A stretch of DNA of 52,316 nucleotides, from NCBI GenBank assembly GCA_022822125.1, contig JAJECF010000107.1:1-52316 (forward strand), read 5' to 3'. The DNA comes from Alphaproteobacteria bacterium (GTDB lineage: Bacteria; Pseudomonadota; Alphaproteobacteria; Bin95). The notes under the pieces were generated by a model, which saw nothing but the letters and a program-made list of their open reading frames with translations, had not been told where the DNA came from and made no database searches. This document shows, piece after piece, positions 8,554 through 16,651 of this stretch. The translations under genes were made by a program, and so were the position numbers. Each line of letters starts with the position of its first letter. Within the stretch, counting starts at the first letter, position 1.

Positions 8554-10476
8554 ATGAAGACCGCCTCGTTCACGAAGGTTGCGGCCGTCCTGCCGATTGC
8601 GGCCATGCTGGCGCTCACCGGCTGCGGCGGCGGCGGATCGGGTTCACAGAGCAATATGATGCCGCCCATGAATGAAGGCGGAGACGATCCGCCAGACGTG
8701 CAACCCCTGACGCCGGCGACCGGGTTGACGGCGAGCGGCCACACGCCGCATTTCGCGAGCGCCGCTGCGCTGGCCGCATTGCTGCCGGATCCGGCGAACT
8801 CCTTTTCCACCCTGTCGTCGTCGATCCGGCGCGACTTCGATGCCGGTACCGCAGCCATCACCGACCACTTCTCGATCAAGTCGGTCAAGAGCGACGGCAA
8901 CGGCGGATTTCATGTGACCTATCTCAATGCCGAAGCTGACGACCCCGAACAGGTCATCCATTTTTCGAGCGCCGACTTCGCAAGCCGGGATACGACCAGC
9001 TACACCAAGACCATTGATGGCCGGGAGTACTGGTTCTGGTCCTACACCGGCAGCTTCGATGGAGCGAGTTACGGGGAGTCGACGGAGTTCGACTATTTCC
9101 GCGCCGTCGGCTCAATTGCAGTCGGGGCAAGAACGCAGTTCACATATGGCGCCCGAACCCCTGCCGGCGGCATTCCGACGGGATCGGCGACCTATACCGG
9201 GCGGGCTTATGCCGAGGCATTCGACAACACACTGGACGATATACGAACAGAAGTTTCGCGTTCGCGCATCCGGGGCTCCGTTGTTCTTACGGCGGACTTC
9301 GCTGACGCCGCGGTGGAAGGGCGGATGTTCCGCCTGAGCGTCCAGGGCCCCGGGGAGGCCTTTGCAGACCGCACGCCCCTGCCCTCGACGACGCGGGTCG
9401 AAATCTCGAACGGCAGGATCGTTGACGGGCAATTCACGGCCACCCTGACCGGCGTGGACGACAATGCGAATGCGCCCCTGGACGAGAGCGTGCGCGGCTT
9501 TGCCGGCAATGCGTTGGGCGAGTTCTACGGTCCTGACGCCAATGAGTTCGGCGGCGCTTTCAACATGACCCGCGCTGAGAGCCAGGATGACGACTGGACC
9601 GTGCTCGGTTGGTTCGGCGGCACGCGCACGGACCTCATCGGCGACCATGACGACAATGAGGCGCTGTCGGCCGGCGTCAACCGGCTGGACTATTCCTCCG
9701 CATCGCCCCGCATTGAGGCCCAGGATGCGAACAACCGGGTGACCTCTGTAGCGTCGGACGGCGCCGGCGGATACACGGTCTCCTATCTGGTGGACGGGAC
9801 GGCGCAAACGGTAACGCTCGGCGTCGACGACATCGGCGGGCTCCGACCCGAAGCGTTTTCCGATCGGGATGGCACCAATGCCTGGTTCTTGCGGCGGCCA
9901 TACTCACCATATCGCGGTGAGACGGGAGGGCCCAAGGAGACCCAGGGACGCCATTACAGTGTGAAGGACTGGGGGTTCTCCATATATCCCGACGGCCAGT
10001 CACGTAATATCGAGACCGGTATCTGGGCGACCGTCATTCACGGCGAGAGAACGAAGACAATGCCGGGAACCGGTCGCGCGACCTATCAGGGTAATGCTGC
10101 CGCTTATGCTTTCAACCCGAGCCCGGGACAGGGCCGGGCGAGTATCACATATTCCGAAGGCTACAGGGGACGGATGAGCCTTACAGCGGACTTTGCTGCA
10201 GGCAGCCTCTCCGGCCGCATATCCGATGTCGAGCATAGCGCCCGTTTCTTGGAGACTGCCGACTATCGACCGGTATCCGGAGGGTCGTTCACCATCGCCA
10301 ACGGGGCTATCCGGGGCAACGCGCTGTCGGCCTCGCTGTCGGGACTTGGCTATGACGGCACAGTCTCGGGCGCGTTCTACGGTCCGGGCGCGGCCGAGGC
10401 GGCGGGCGTCGTGCAGGCGACACACTCGGGGGACGGCAGGCTTTTGCACGGCTGGTTCGGCGGCGCCCGTCAGTAG
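8554..10476 (+). CDS. Surface lipoprotein with two tandem TbpB-like beta-barrel modules
   Basis: This 640-residue lipoprotein has a signal peptide with lipobox LTGC (acylated Cys24), then a Gly/Ser/Asp-rich linker to about residue 60. Two related modules follow: SDGNGG at 113 and SDGAGG at 401; GSATYTG at 210 and GRATYQG at 507; LTADFA at 245 and 543; FYGP at 324 and 608; GWFGG at 352 and 633. GxFYGPxAxE and the closing GWFGG are the ending of the transferrin-binding-protein-B-like C-terminal barrel family. The start is ATG 8554 with GGAGAG 6 nt upstream. The next gene encodes a Slam-type translocon, so the likely destination is the outer leaflet of the outer membrane. The ligand is unknown. 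No TonB-dependent receptor is adjacent, unlike tbpAB-type loci. Confidence 0.82.
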   Translation: MKTASFTKVAAVLPIAAMLALTGCGGGGSGSQSNMMPPMNEGGDDPPDVQPLTPATGLTASGHTPHFASAAALAALLPDPANSFSTLSSSIRRDFDAGTAAITDHFSIKSVKSDGNGGFHVTYLNAEADDPEQVIHFSSADFASRDTTSYTKTIDGREYWFWSYTGSFDGASYGESTEFDYFRAVGSIAVGARTQFTYGARTPAGGIPTGSATYTGRAYAEAFDNTLDDIRTEVSRSRIRGSVVLTADFADAAVEGRMFRLSVQGPGEAFADRTPLPSTTRVEISNGRIVDGQFTATLTGVDDNANAPLDESVRGFAGNALGEFYGPDANEFGGAFNMTRAESQDDDWTVLGWFGGTRTDLIGDHDDNEALSAGVNRLDYSSASPRIEAQDANNRVTSVASDGAGGYTVSYLVDGTAQTVTLGVDDIGGLRPEAFSDRDGTNAWFLRRPYSPYRGETGGPKETQGRHYSVKDWGFSIYPDGQSRNIETGIWATVIHGERTKTMPGTGRATYQGNAAAYAFNPSPGQGRASITYSEGYRGRMSLTADFAAGSLSGRISDVEHSARFLETADYRPVSGGSFTIANGAIRGNALSASLSGLGYDGTVSGAFYGPGAAEAAGVVQATHSGDGRLLHGWFGGARQ

Positions 10477-10488
10477 AACCGCCGGAAG

Positions 10489-11799
10489 GTGCCTGCCGGC
10501 GCGTTCCGCGCCGCAGTCGCGGCGGCGCTGCTGTTCGCCGCGATTGCATCCGGCCAGGCGGCGGATCTCCCGAACGGGTTTACCGACATGCAGTTCGGCC
10601 GGCTTCTGTTCGATGCCGGCCGCCTGCGCGACGCCCGGGCCTTTCTGGAGCAGGCCCGCCCGGTGGACGAGGAGGAGGCCTTGGAGCGGGAGTTTCTTCT
10701 GGGCCGGCTCGACCTGCGGCAGGGTCGTCCCCGTGCGGCAGCGGCGCGTTTCGAGGCGCTTCTCGCCCGGCGTCCAGACCTTACGCGGGTGCGCCTCGAA
10801 CTCGCCACCGCCTACTACGCCGCCGAACGCGACGACAAGGCCCGCTTCCATTTCGAGCGCTCCATGGCCGACCGCCTGCCCTCCTCGGTCGAGACCGAAG
10901 TCGAGCGCTTCCTCGACCGGATCGACAATCGCAAGCGCTGGTCGGCCTCCCTCTCGCTGGCGCTGGCGCCCGAGAGCAATCCCGCAAAGCGGACTCGTGA
11001 GGAGACGGTCAGGATCGGCGGGGCGCCGTTCCGCCTCGACGAGGATAGCCGGGAGGCGTCCGGGACGGGCGTCATGCTCTCGGGCGGGGCGTCGTTCACG
11101 CCCGCCATCGGCGAAGGCCAGCGTGGCGTGCTGGCGGCATCGGGGTCCACGAAGCGCTACCGTGAGAGCGCGTGGAATGACCTTTCCGTGGCGGTCGAGG
11201 CGGGGGCGGCGCGGCTGTTCGACCGGGCGAGCCTGTCGGGTGGCCTTCGCGCCGGGCGGCGCTGGCTCGGCAATGACGGCTACAGCCGCAGCCTAGGCCC
11301 CTGGCTGCGGGGCAATGCCCGGCTGTCCGCCGCAACGCGCCTCGAAGTGTCGGTTGATATGCTGCGTTTCAGCCACGATAGCCGCCCGGACCTTGACGGC
11401 TGGCGTTGGACGGCAAGGCCGGGCCTGGTCCATGCGCTGAGCAGCCGCACATCGCTGGAGGCCGGTCTTGACCTCGAACGCGCCTCCGCGCGCATGGGGC
11501 GGCATGGTAGCCGTATGGCGGGGGCGAGTCTGTCCTTCACCCATGCGTTCCGGGGCGGCCTGTCCGTGACGCCCGGCCTTGCCGTCCACAGGCGCCGCCA
11601 TGAGGGCCGCGACCCGCTCTTCGGCAAGGTCCGGGAGGACACAACGGTCCGGCCCTCGCTCAGGCTTCTGCACCGCGCGCTGCGCCATCGGGGCTTCGCA
11701 CCCTGGATCGGCTACAGCTACGAGCGCAACCGCTCCAGCATCGCCATCCACTCATACCGCAACCATGCCCTCATGATCGGGCTCTCCAAAATGTTCTGA
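10489..11799 (+). CDS. Surface lipoprotein assembly modifier (Slam, DUF560)
   Basis: Slam proteins are outer-membrane translocons that move specific lipoproteins to the cell surface. The 436-residue product has a signal peptide (about residues 1-24, ending near SGQA) and an N-terminal periplasmic TPR-like region to about residue 130. In that region GRLDLRQGRPRAAAARFEAL is followed by RVRLELATAYYAAERDDKARFHFE, then LPSSVETEVERFLDRI and RKRWSASLSLALAPESN, which is the family's junction to the barrel. The rest is alternating amphipathic strands ending in an aromatic residue (LSKMF), as in outer-membrane barrels. The start is GTG 10489: no other upstream codon is possible because the lipoprotein TAG stop is four codons earlier in the same frame. 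Its ribosome site (GGAAG) abuts the start, so it probably depends on coupling to the lipoprotein gene. Confidence 0.85.
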   Translation: MPAGAFRAAVAAALLFAAIASGQAADLPNGFTDMQFGRLLFDAGRLRDARAFLEQARPVDEEEALEREFLLGRLDLRQGRPRAAAARFEALLARRPDLTRVRLELATAYYAAERDDKARFHFERSMADRLPSSVETEVERFLDRIDNRKRWSASLSLALAPESNPAKRTREETVRIGGAPFRLDEDSREASGTGVMLSGGASFTPAIGEGQRGVLAASGSTKRYRESAWNDLSVAVEAGAARLFDRASLSGGLRAGRRWLGNDGYSRSLGPWLRGNARLSAATRLEVSVDMLRFSHDSRPDLDGWRWTARPGLVHALSSRTSLEAGLDLERASARMGRHGSRMAGASLSFTHAFRGGLSVTPGLAVHRRRHEGRDPLFGKVREDTTVRPSLRLLHRALRHRGFAPWIGYSYERNRSSIAIHSYRNHALMIGLSKMF

Positions 11800-11939
11800 A
11801 AGGCGCTATCCAGCGGCAAACGTTCACCTTCGAGCCGAATTCACCCTCGTGGCGGGCATCGACGATGATCCAGATCATTTGGCCTCTCTTCTCGCCCGCT
11901 TGACCTTCATGCGCTCACACAGAGCCTTATACCAGCGGT
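11800..11939. other. Short intergenic stretch after the Slam gene
   Basis: I see no gene or clear T-tailed terminator here. It ends at the TTA flank of the next repeat element. Confidence 0.4.
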
Positions 11940-12223
11940 TGTTGATCGGAACCGATGGCGCGGCGCCTCCCTGCCGTAGCCCCGGTCCTTTGTCGCTCAT
12001 CCCGGTCGGCTACTCAGGATGAGGAGAGGCCAGCCGCCCTTCTTGTCGTTCATCCCGAGCAGCAGCAGCGCCAGCAAGCCCTCCCCCTTCCTTATCCTGA
12101 GTAGCGACCGCGCCAGCAGCCTGTCCTGAGCTTGCCGAAGGGGGCGCGTATCGAAGGACGCACCGCTGCTCGACCTGTGGCCCCCTCGATACGCGGCTGG
12201 CGCCGCTACTCGGGATGAGGAGG
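11940..12223 (-). mobile_element. Rearranged MITE-like element, copy B
   Basis: This begins with an intact right end read in reverse (TACCAGCGGTTGTTGATCGG, left flank TTA) and continues to a CTACTCAGGATGAG arm at about 12020. A second internal fragment in the opposite orientation follows: GCGTATCGAAGGA near 12145, then CTCGATACGCGG and CTACTCGGGATGAG. The other terminal repeat is missing. It appears to be two copies fused by deletion. Confidence 0.6.
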
Positions 12224-12385
12224 GACCGGTCTCCCGCCCACTGACGTCACGGCAACCATAAAGCCATGGCAAGAACGCGAGATACAAGGGGGGAGGCGCT
12301 TGCTGGCGCGCTTGCTACTCAGGGGGCGGTCGGGGCGGCGGGCTTCGAAGCCGTCATGGGTCCCGGTTAACGATCGCGGGTGTAA

Positions 12386-12608
12386 TACCAGCGGCACCGG
12401 GTTGAGACTCACAAGCAAATGCGGCCCGGCACGCCCGCCTCTCCTCATCCTGAGTAGCCGACCGGAGGGAGGCGTATCGAAGGATCGTCCCGCCGGTGGA
12501 ACCGCGTCCCTCGATACGCGGCTGGCGCCGCTACTCGGGATGAGGACAAAGGACCGGGCTACGGTAGGGAGGCGCCGCGCCATCGGTTCCGATCAACGAC
12601 CGCTGGTA
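12386..12608 (+). mobile_element. MITE-like element, copy C
   Basis: This 223-bp element has ends TACCAGCGG and CCGCTGGTA flanked by TAA on both sides (12383-12385 and 12609-12611), a perfect 3-bp target duplication. It has the same internal palindrome as the other copies and lacks the optional CTTCGGCAAGCTCAGGACAG unit. It is the shortest full-length copy. Confidence 0.85.
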
Positions 12609-12714
12609 TAAGTGTTTCCAGCCCGGCTTCGAGACGGGGTTTGAGGCAGTCGTCCGGATAGGTCTGCTTTTCCCGAAGCATCGGAGAAATTTGGCAGCCG
12701 GCTCGCCGCGAGGC

Positions 12715-12741
12715 TTGACTTTGAGAAAATTATACTATGAT
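12715..12741 (+). promoter_or_regulatory. AT-rich promoter-like patch
   Basis: TTGACT (12715-12720) and TATGAT (12736-12741) are separated by 15 bp, in a stretch far more AT-rich than its surroundings. The spacing is short for a sigma-70 promoter, so this is tentative. A hairpin begins 12 bp downstream. Confidence 0.3.
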
Positions 12742-12753
12742 AGGAATATAGAG

Positions 12754-12780
12754 AAAGGGCGGTTTCCGGAGCCGCCCTTT
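12754..12780. terminator. Symmetrical GC hairpin (possible terminator or attenuator)
   Basis: AAAGGGCGG (12754-12762) pairs with CCGCCCTTT (12772-12780). The A-rich 5' flank and T-rich 3' side make it usable on either strand. It sits just after the AT-rich promoter-like patch with no gene following, so its role is unclear. Confidence 0.45.
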
Positions 12781-12980
12781 CCCTTGTCTGCGCAGAACGC
12801 GGCATCCGGGGCCGAAAAAAGCTCCGGCGGGGACGGACGGGAGACGTGCGTCCGCCGTCTCGCGCGGAAAAGGGTCCCGCCGCAGATGGGCTGCGGGATG
12901 TGCGGACCGAAGCGGAACGAAGCGCAAGGGAGGCGTGATATGCAGGACCGGGATGGCGAACCTTCGCCGGAGGCATGGCG

Positions 12981-13010
12981 AACATGACATCGCATGACAC
13001 TCCATGACGG
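12981..13010. repeat. ATGACAT-rich direct repeat, copy 1
   Basis: AACATGACATCGCATGACA followed by a CCATGACG-like tail. A near-identical copy lies about 230 bp downstream at 13211-13240. The sequence is a cluster of overlapping ATGAC/CATGAC words. Confidence 0.6.
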
Positions 13011-13210
13011 CCGGGGCCTCTTTGCCGCGCCCGCCCCTTTGTCGCCCCCGTGAAAGCGGGGCCCGGTCTGCCGGGGTCTCCGCAGGGCTCGACCGCCGGT
13101 TCCGGGTCCCGGGTCAAGCCCGGGACGACACTTTTTGGGGCCGGGGCGACACATTGGGATCCGGGAGGCATGCCGGAAAGGGAAGGGGGCCATGCGCGGC
13201 CCGCATGCGG

Positions 13211-13240
13211 AACATGACATCGCATGACATTTCATGACGC
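13211..13240. repeat. ATGACAT-rich direct repeat, copy 2
   Basis: The same AACATGACATCGCATGACA core as at 12981, here followed by TTTCATGACGC. A related reverse-oriented string (ATGTCATGAAACGTCATCAT) lies just before the group II intron at 20865-20884. Confidence 0.6.
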
Positions 13241-13295
13241 ATGGCGGGGCGTCCCCCTCGGCGAAGCGCCGCCGGGGGAGGAGTCCGGGACCCGG

Positions 13296-14015
13296 TCATG
13301 CCTCCGGGCCGAAGAGCTCCTTCACCTCCGCCGCCATCGCGTCCACCATCGCCGCGAGCGCGGCCTTGCCCTTCTCCGCCGTGGCGCGGCTGGGGCGGCC
13401 GACCGTGCCCGAGCGGCTATAGGCGGCGAGGCCCCTGACGGCGAGTTGCGGGCGTTCGGCGAGTTCGTCGGCGGCGTCGGCCATGCGGACCAGTTGCGGC
13501 CAGGCGTGGAGCAGGACGGAGGTTTCATATTCGCCGGCATGCATGTCGTCATGCACGCTCGTCTCGATGCCGGCGGCGGCGAAGGCGGCCTCCTGGATGT
13601 GCCGGCCGGGGCCGAGCCAGACGCGCGGCGCCTCCAGATTGGCCTCGCGCGCAAGATGCGCCAGCACCAGATTGCCGCCATGCGCGTTGACGATGGCGAG
13701 CTTCTCTGTGCCGGCATGCGCAAGGCTCGCGCGAATATCGCCGACAACGGCCGCCAGCGTGCCGGCCGCCAGCCATACCGTGCCGGGAAAGCCCGCATGC
13801 TCCTGCGAGCAGGAGACGGGCAGCGCCGGCAGCAGCAGCGCATCCAGCCGTTCGGCGAGGCCGGCGGCGAGCGCGCCCGCAATCAGGCTGTCGGTTGCGA
13901 GCGGCAGATGGGGCCCATGCTGCTCGAACGCGCCCACCGGCAGCACGGCGAGCGCCGGCCTGCCGACATCGGCGGCGGTGCGGGCGAGGAAGGCTTCGGG
14001 TAGCATGGCCGCCAT
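13296..14015 (-). CDS. Creatininase family protein
   Basis: This is a metal-dependent amidohydrolase of the creatininase/FAPy-deformylase/MftE family, 239 residues. I see the metal-binding motif PVGAFEQHGPHLPLATD (E31, H33, D42), IVNAHGGN at 108-115, and HAGEYETS at 159-166 with the further metal-ligand Glu. The frame is open upstream to 14114, but that overlaps the divergent methyltransferase. ATG 14015 or ATG 14006 fits the family better. The substrate is unknown; members act on creatinine, formamidopyrimidines or a mycofactocin precursor peptide. No mycofactocin genes are in the window. Confidence 0.85.
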   Translation of the reverse strand: MAAMLPEAFLARTAADVGRPALAVLPVGAFEQHGPHLPLATDSLIAGALAAGLAERLDALLLPALPVSCSQEHAGFPGTVWLAAGTLAAVVGDIRASLAHAGTEKLAIVNAHGGNLVLAHLAREANLEAPRVWLGPGRHIQEAAFAAAGIETSVHDDMHAGEYETSVLLHAWPQLVRMADAADELAERPQLAVRGLAAYSRSGTVGRPSRATAEKGKAALAAMVDAMAAEVKELFGPEA

Positions 14016-14036
14016 CCTATCAGGAGGCGCGGCCCG

Positions 14037-14831
14037 ATGCTGCCGCCGACACAGGCAGGCATGAAACCCGACTATGAGCGCATTGCCGGGGATTACCGCA
14101 AGGCCCGGCCGCACTATCCCGAGCGTCTGGTCGCGATGATCGCCGGCTGGCTGCCGGACGGGCCGGTCGAGGTGCTGGATGCGGGCGCGGGCACCGGCAT
14201 CGGCACGCGGGCGCTCGCGGGCGTCCTGGGCCTGCGGGCGTCCATTCTGGCCTTGGAGCCGAGCCCGGCCATGCGGCGGGAGGCGGACGCCGCGCCGGGC
14301 ATATGCTGGCGCGACGGCAGGGCGGAGGCTTTGCCTTCAGCGGACGGGACGGTCGATCTCGTGTTCTCGGCGCAGGCGCTGCACTGGTTCGACCGCCCGG
14401 CCTTCTGGCGGGAATGCGGGCGGGTGCTGAAACCGGGCGGCGCGGTCGCCATTCTCTACAACAACCGCGACTGGCGCCGAGACGCCTTCGCCGCCGGCTA
14501 CGAGGTCCTGCTCGAACGCTGCGGCCCCGGCTACCGCCGCGACTACCGCGAGTTCGACATCCGCAGCGAGCTCGCCGCGCTCGACTGGACCGCCCGGACG
14601 CATGAGGAAAGCGAGGCCTGGACGAGGCCGATGCGCCGCGAGGCCTTCATGGCCATGTCCCGCTCCTCCTCGCGCGCGCAGGCCGCGCGCAACGCCGCCG
14701 GCGCGGCGGTCTTCGACCGCGAAGTCGAGGCGCTCATGGACCGGCATGCGAGCGCCGGAGAACGGGTCGAGGTCCGTTACCGCTGCGTGCTGACGCTCGC
14801 CGCGAAATCGGGCGGAGCTACAGGACCGTGA
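14037..14831 (+). CDS. Class I SAM-dependent methyltransferase
   Basis: This is a 264-residue methyltransferase with motif I VLDAGAGTGIGT (about 45-56), an acidic ALEPSPAM motif II, VFSAQALHWFD, and the post-motif GRVLKPGGAVAILYNN. It resembles the UbiE/Methyltransf_11 group that methylates small molecules. ATG 14037 is chosen because AGGAGG lies 9 nt upstream; ATG 14061 is an alternative. It starts 21 bp from the divergent creatininase-like gene, and its last 14 bp overlap the converging phosphatase gene. The substrate cannot be inferred. Confidence 0.88.
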   Translation: MLPPTQAGMKPDYERIAGDYRKARPHYPERLVAMIAGWLPDGPVEVLDAGAGTGIGTRALAGVLGLRASILALEPSPAMRREADAAPGICWRDGRAEALPSADGTVDLVFSAQALHWFDRPAFWRECGRVLKPGGAVAILYNNRDWRRDAFAAGYEVLLERCGPGYRRDYREFDIRSELAALDWTARTHEESEAWTRPMRREAFMAMSRSSSRAQAARNAAGAAVFDREVEALMDRHASAGERVEVRYRCVLTLAAKSGGATGP

Positions 14832-15408
14832 CCGCCCAGCCGGCGTCCGAGCGGTCGAAGCGCAGCGGCAGCGCGTTGGGCGCGAACTCGTCCCGGAACC
14901 CGATGCCGAGGGCGGCCGCGATGACGCGCAGATTGCCGCCATGCGCGACGATACAGGGGATGCCGCCGTCCCGAAGCGCATCCGCCGCGGCGGATTTGGT
15001 GCGGGCGACGAAGGCTTCCAGCGTTTCGCCGCCTGCCGGCCGCGCGCGCCAGTCGAGCGCCAGCGCTGTCTGGCCGACGAGTTCGCCGAACAGCCGCTCG
15101 CCCAGCCGGGGCGTGGCGTTCATCGGCACCGCGAGCCGGCGGGCGGCGGCCTGCGCGGTCTCATAGGCGCGCGGATAGCTGCTGGCCTCGATGCGCGTAA
15201 TGTCCGTCGCATCCGCCAGCCTGTCCGCGGCCCGCTCCGCCTGCGCCCGCCCGGCCTCGTTCAGCGGTATGACGGGGCTTTGCACAATGAAGCCGGCATT
15301 GCCGGCGGTCTCGCCGTGCCGCAGGAAGTAAAACCGCCGCACCCCGGGCCGAAGCGCCGGCGGCGCGGCGGCAAGAGCGCGGAGCTCTTCGCCGCCCCGT
15401 ATCATCAC
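14818..15408 (-). CDS. Histidine phosphatase family protein
   Basis: This is a 196-residue member of the phosphoglycerate-mutase-like histidine phosphatases. The catalytic RHGE motif is at 30-33 (FYFLRHGETAGNAG) with SSYPRAYETAQAA as the second Arg motif and IVAHGGNLRV carrying the second catalytic His. The substrate is not identifiable; many relatives are broad small-molecule phosphatases. It begins 7 bp after the stop of the CoA-transferase on the same strand, so the two are probably co-transcribed. Confidence 0.86.
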   Translation of the reverse strand: MMIRGGEELRALAAAPPALRPGVRRFYFLRHGETAGNAGFIVQSPVIPLNEAGRAQAERAADRLADATDITRIEASSYPRAYETAQAAARRLAVPMNATPRLGERLFGELVGQTALALDWRARPAGGETLEAFVARTKSAAADALRDGGIPCIVAHGGNLRVIAAALGIGFRDEFAPNALPLRFDRSDAGWAVTVL

Positions 15409-15415
15409 CGCCGCT

Positions 15416-16624
15416 TCAAAGCGCGCCGGCCTGTTTCAGGTCCGTCACTTCTGCGGGCGTCATGTCCAGAAGCTCGCCCAGCACCGCCTCGCTGTGCTCG
15501 CCGAGCAGCGGCGCCCGCGCCACGTCGAGCGCTTCGCCGCCGAAGCGCACCGGCCAGGCCGGCACCACCACCGCGCCCCGGTCCGGGTGCTCGATGGTCT
15601 GCATGATGCGCCGGCGGTGCATGTCCTCGCTGGAGATGAGGTCCTTGATGTCGAACACCGCGCCCGCGGGCACGCCGGCCCCGCCAATGGCCTCCATCAC
15701 TTCCTGCTTGGTGCGTTCGCGCGTCCAGGCGGAGACGTTCTCCTCGATCTCGGCCTTGTGCTCGATGCGCTTCAGCCCGTCGCAGAAGCGCGGATCGGCC
15801 AGCATGTCCTCGCGCCCGATGGCCTTGCACACCCGCTCCCAATGGGCCGTAAGGTCGCGGGCGACGAAGATGAAGCAGTAATCGTTCGGCCCGCCGCCCT
15901 TGCAGGGGAACAGCCCGCCCGGCGCGCCCGAGGCGACCGAATTGCCGAGGCGCGGCGCCGGATGCTCCATCATCGGCTGACGCGAGAAGGTGACGCGGCA
16001 GTAGTTCGTCATCGCGTCCTGCATGGCGACCTGGAGATGCTGGCCGCGCCCGGTGCGCTCCCGCTGGAAGAGCGCGGAGAGGATCGAGACGCACATATGC
16101 AGGCCGGTGCCGGTGTCGCCGATGGTGGCGCCGGGGCGGATCGGCACACCGTCCGGCATGCCGGTAATGCTCATCACGCCGCCCGTCGCCTGGGCGATCA
16201 TGTCGAAAGAGAGGTATTTGGCGTAGGGGCCGTCCGTGGCGAAGCCCTTGACCTGCGCGAAGACGAGGCGCGGATTGATCTTCTGCAGCTCGTCCCAGCC
16301 GAAGCCCAGCCGTTCGATGGCGCCCGGAGCGAAGTTCTCGATCAGCACATCGGCCTTTGCGATCAGCCGGCGCAGCACGTCCTTGCCGCCTTCCTCCTTG
16401 AGGTTGCAGGTGATCGAACGCTTGTTGCAGTTGAGCAGGATGAAATAGAGCGAATCCATGTCCGGCCGCTCGGAAATGCCGAGCCGGCCCTGGTCGCCGC
16501 GCCGGGGTTCCTCGACCTTGATGACATTGGCGCCGTGCCAGGCCAACGCCTCGGTGCAGGACGGCCCGGCTTCGAATTGGGTCAGGTCGAGAACGGTAAT
16601 GCCCGACAGCGGCGCATCGCCCAT
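15416..16624 (-). CDS. CaiB/BaiF family (class III) CoA-transferase
   Basis: Class III CoA-transferases move CoA between carboxylic acids through an aspartyl-CoA thioester. The 402-residue protein begins with the family signature PLSGITVLDLTQFEAGPSCTEALAWHGANVIKVE and has ENFAPGAIERLGFGWDELQKINPRL. The GATIGDTGTGLH segment contains D170, placed like Asp169 of formyl-CoA transferase. Start ATG 16624 has a strong AGGAGG 7-12 nt upstream. It is divergent, 27 bp apart, from a second CoA-transferase gene. The acyl substrate is unknown; FRC-type, succinyl-CoA:carboxylate and BaiF-type activities are all possible. Confidence 0.9.
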   Translation of the reverse strand: MGDAPLSGITVLDLTQFEAGPSCTEALAWHGANVIKVEEPRRGDQGRLGISERPDMDSLYFILLNCNKRSITCNLKEEGGKDVLRRLIAKADVLIENFAPGAIERLGFGWDELQKINPRLVFAQVKGFATDGPYAKYLSFDMIAQATGGVMSITGMPDGVPIRPGATIGDTGTGLHMCVSILSALFQRERTGRGQHLQVAMQDAMTNYCRVTFSRQPMMEHPAPRLGNSVASGAPGGLFPCKGGGPNDYCFIFVARDLTAHWERVCKAIGREDMLADPRFCDGLKRIEHKAEIEENVSAWTRERTKQEVMEAIGGAGVPAGAVFDIKDLISSEDMHRRRIMQTIEHPDRGAVVVPAWPVRFGGEALDVARAPLLGEHSEAVLGELLDMTPAEVTDLKQAGAL

Positions 16625-16651
16625 CGGCTTCCTCCTTGTTATGCTTGCCGG

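Larger units (their letters stand above)
12612..13295. other. Long gene-poor intergenic region
   Basis: I cannot support any protein gene here. A 98-codon frame at 12691-12987 has no family signature. The region holds an AT-rich promoter-like patch and a GC hairpin (12715-12780), two copies of an ATGACAT-rich direct repeat (12981 and 13211), and a CCCGGGTCAAGCCCGGG palindrome near 13107-13125. Confidence 0.45.

Noticed and set aside
12691..12987. 98-codon frame in the gene-poor region
   Set aside because: It crosses the promoter-like patch and hairpin, has no ribosome site worth noting and no recognisable domain.
15494..16651. N-terminal extension of the plus-strand CoA-transferase frame
   Set aside because: It is antisense to the divergent CoA-transferase; the family signature starts after ATG 16652.
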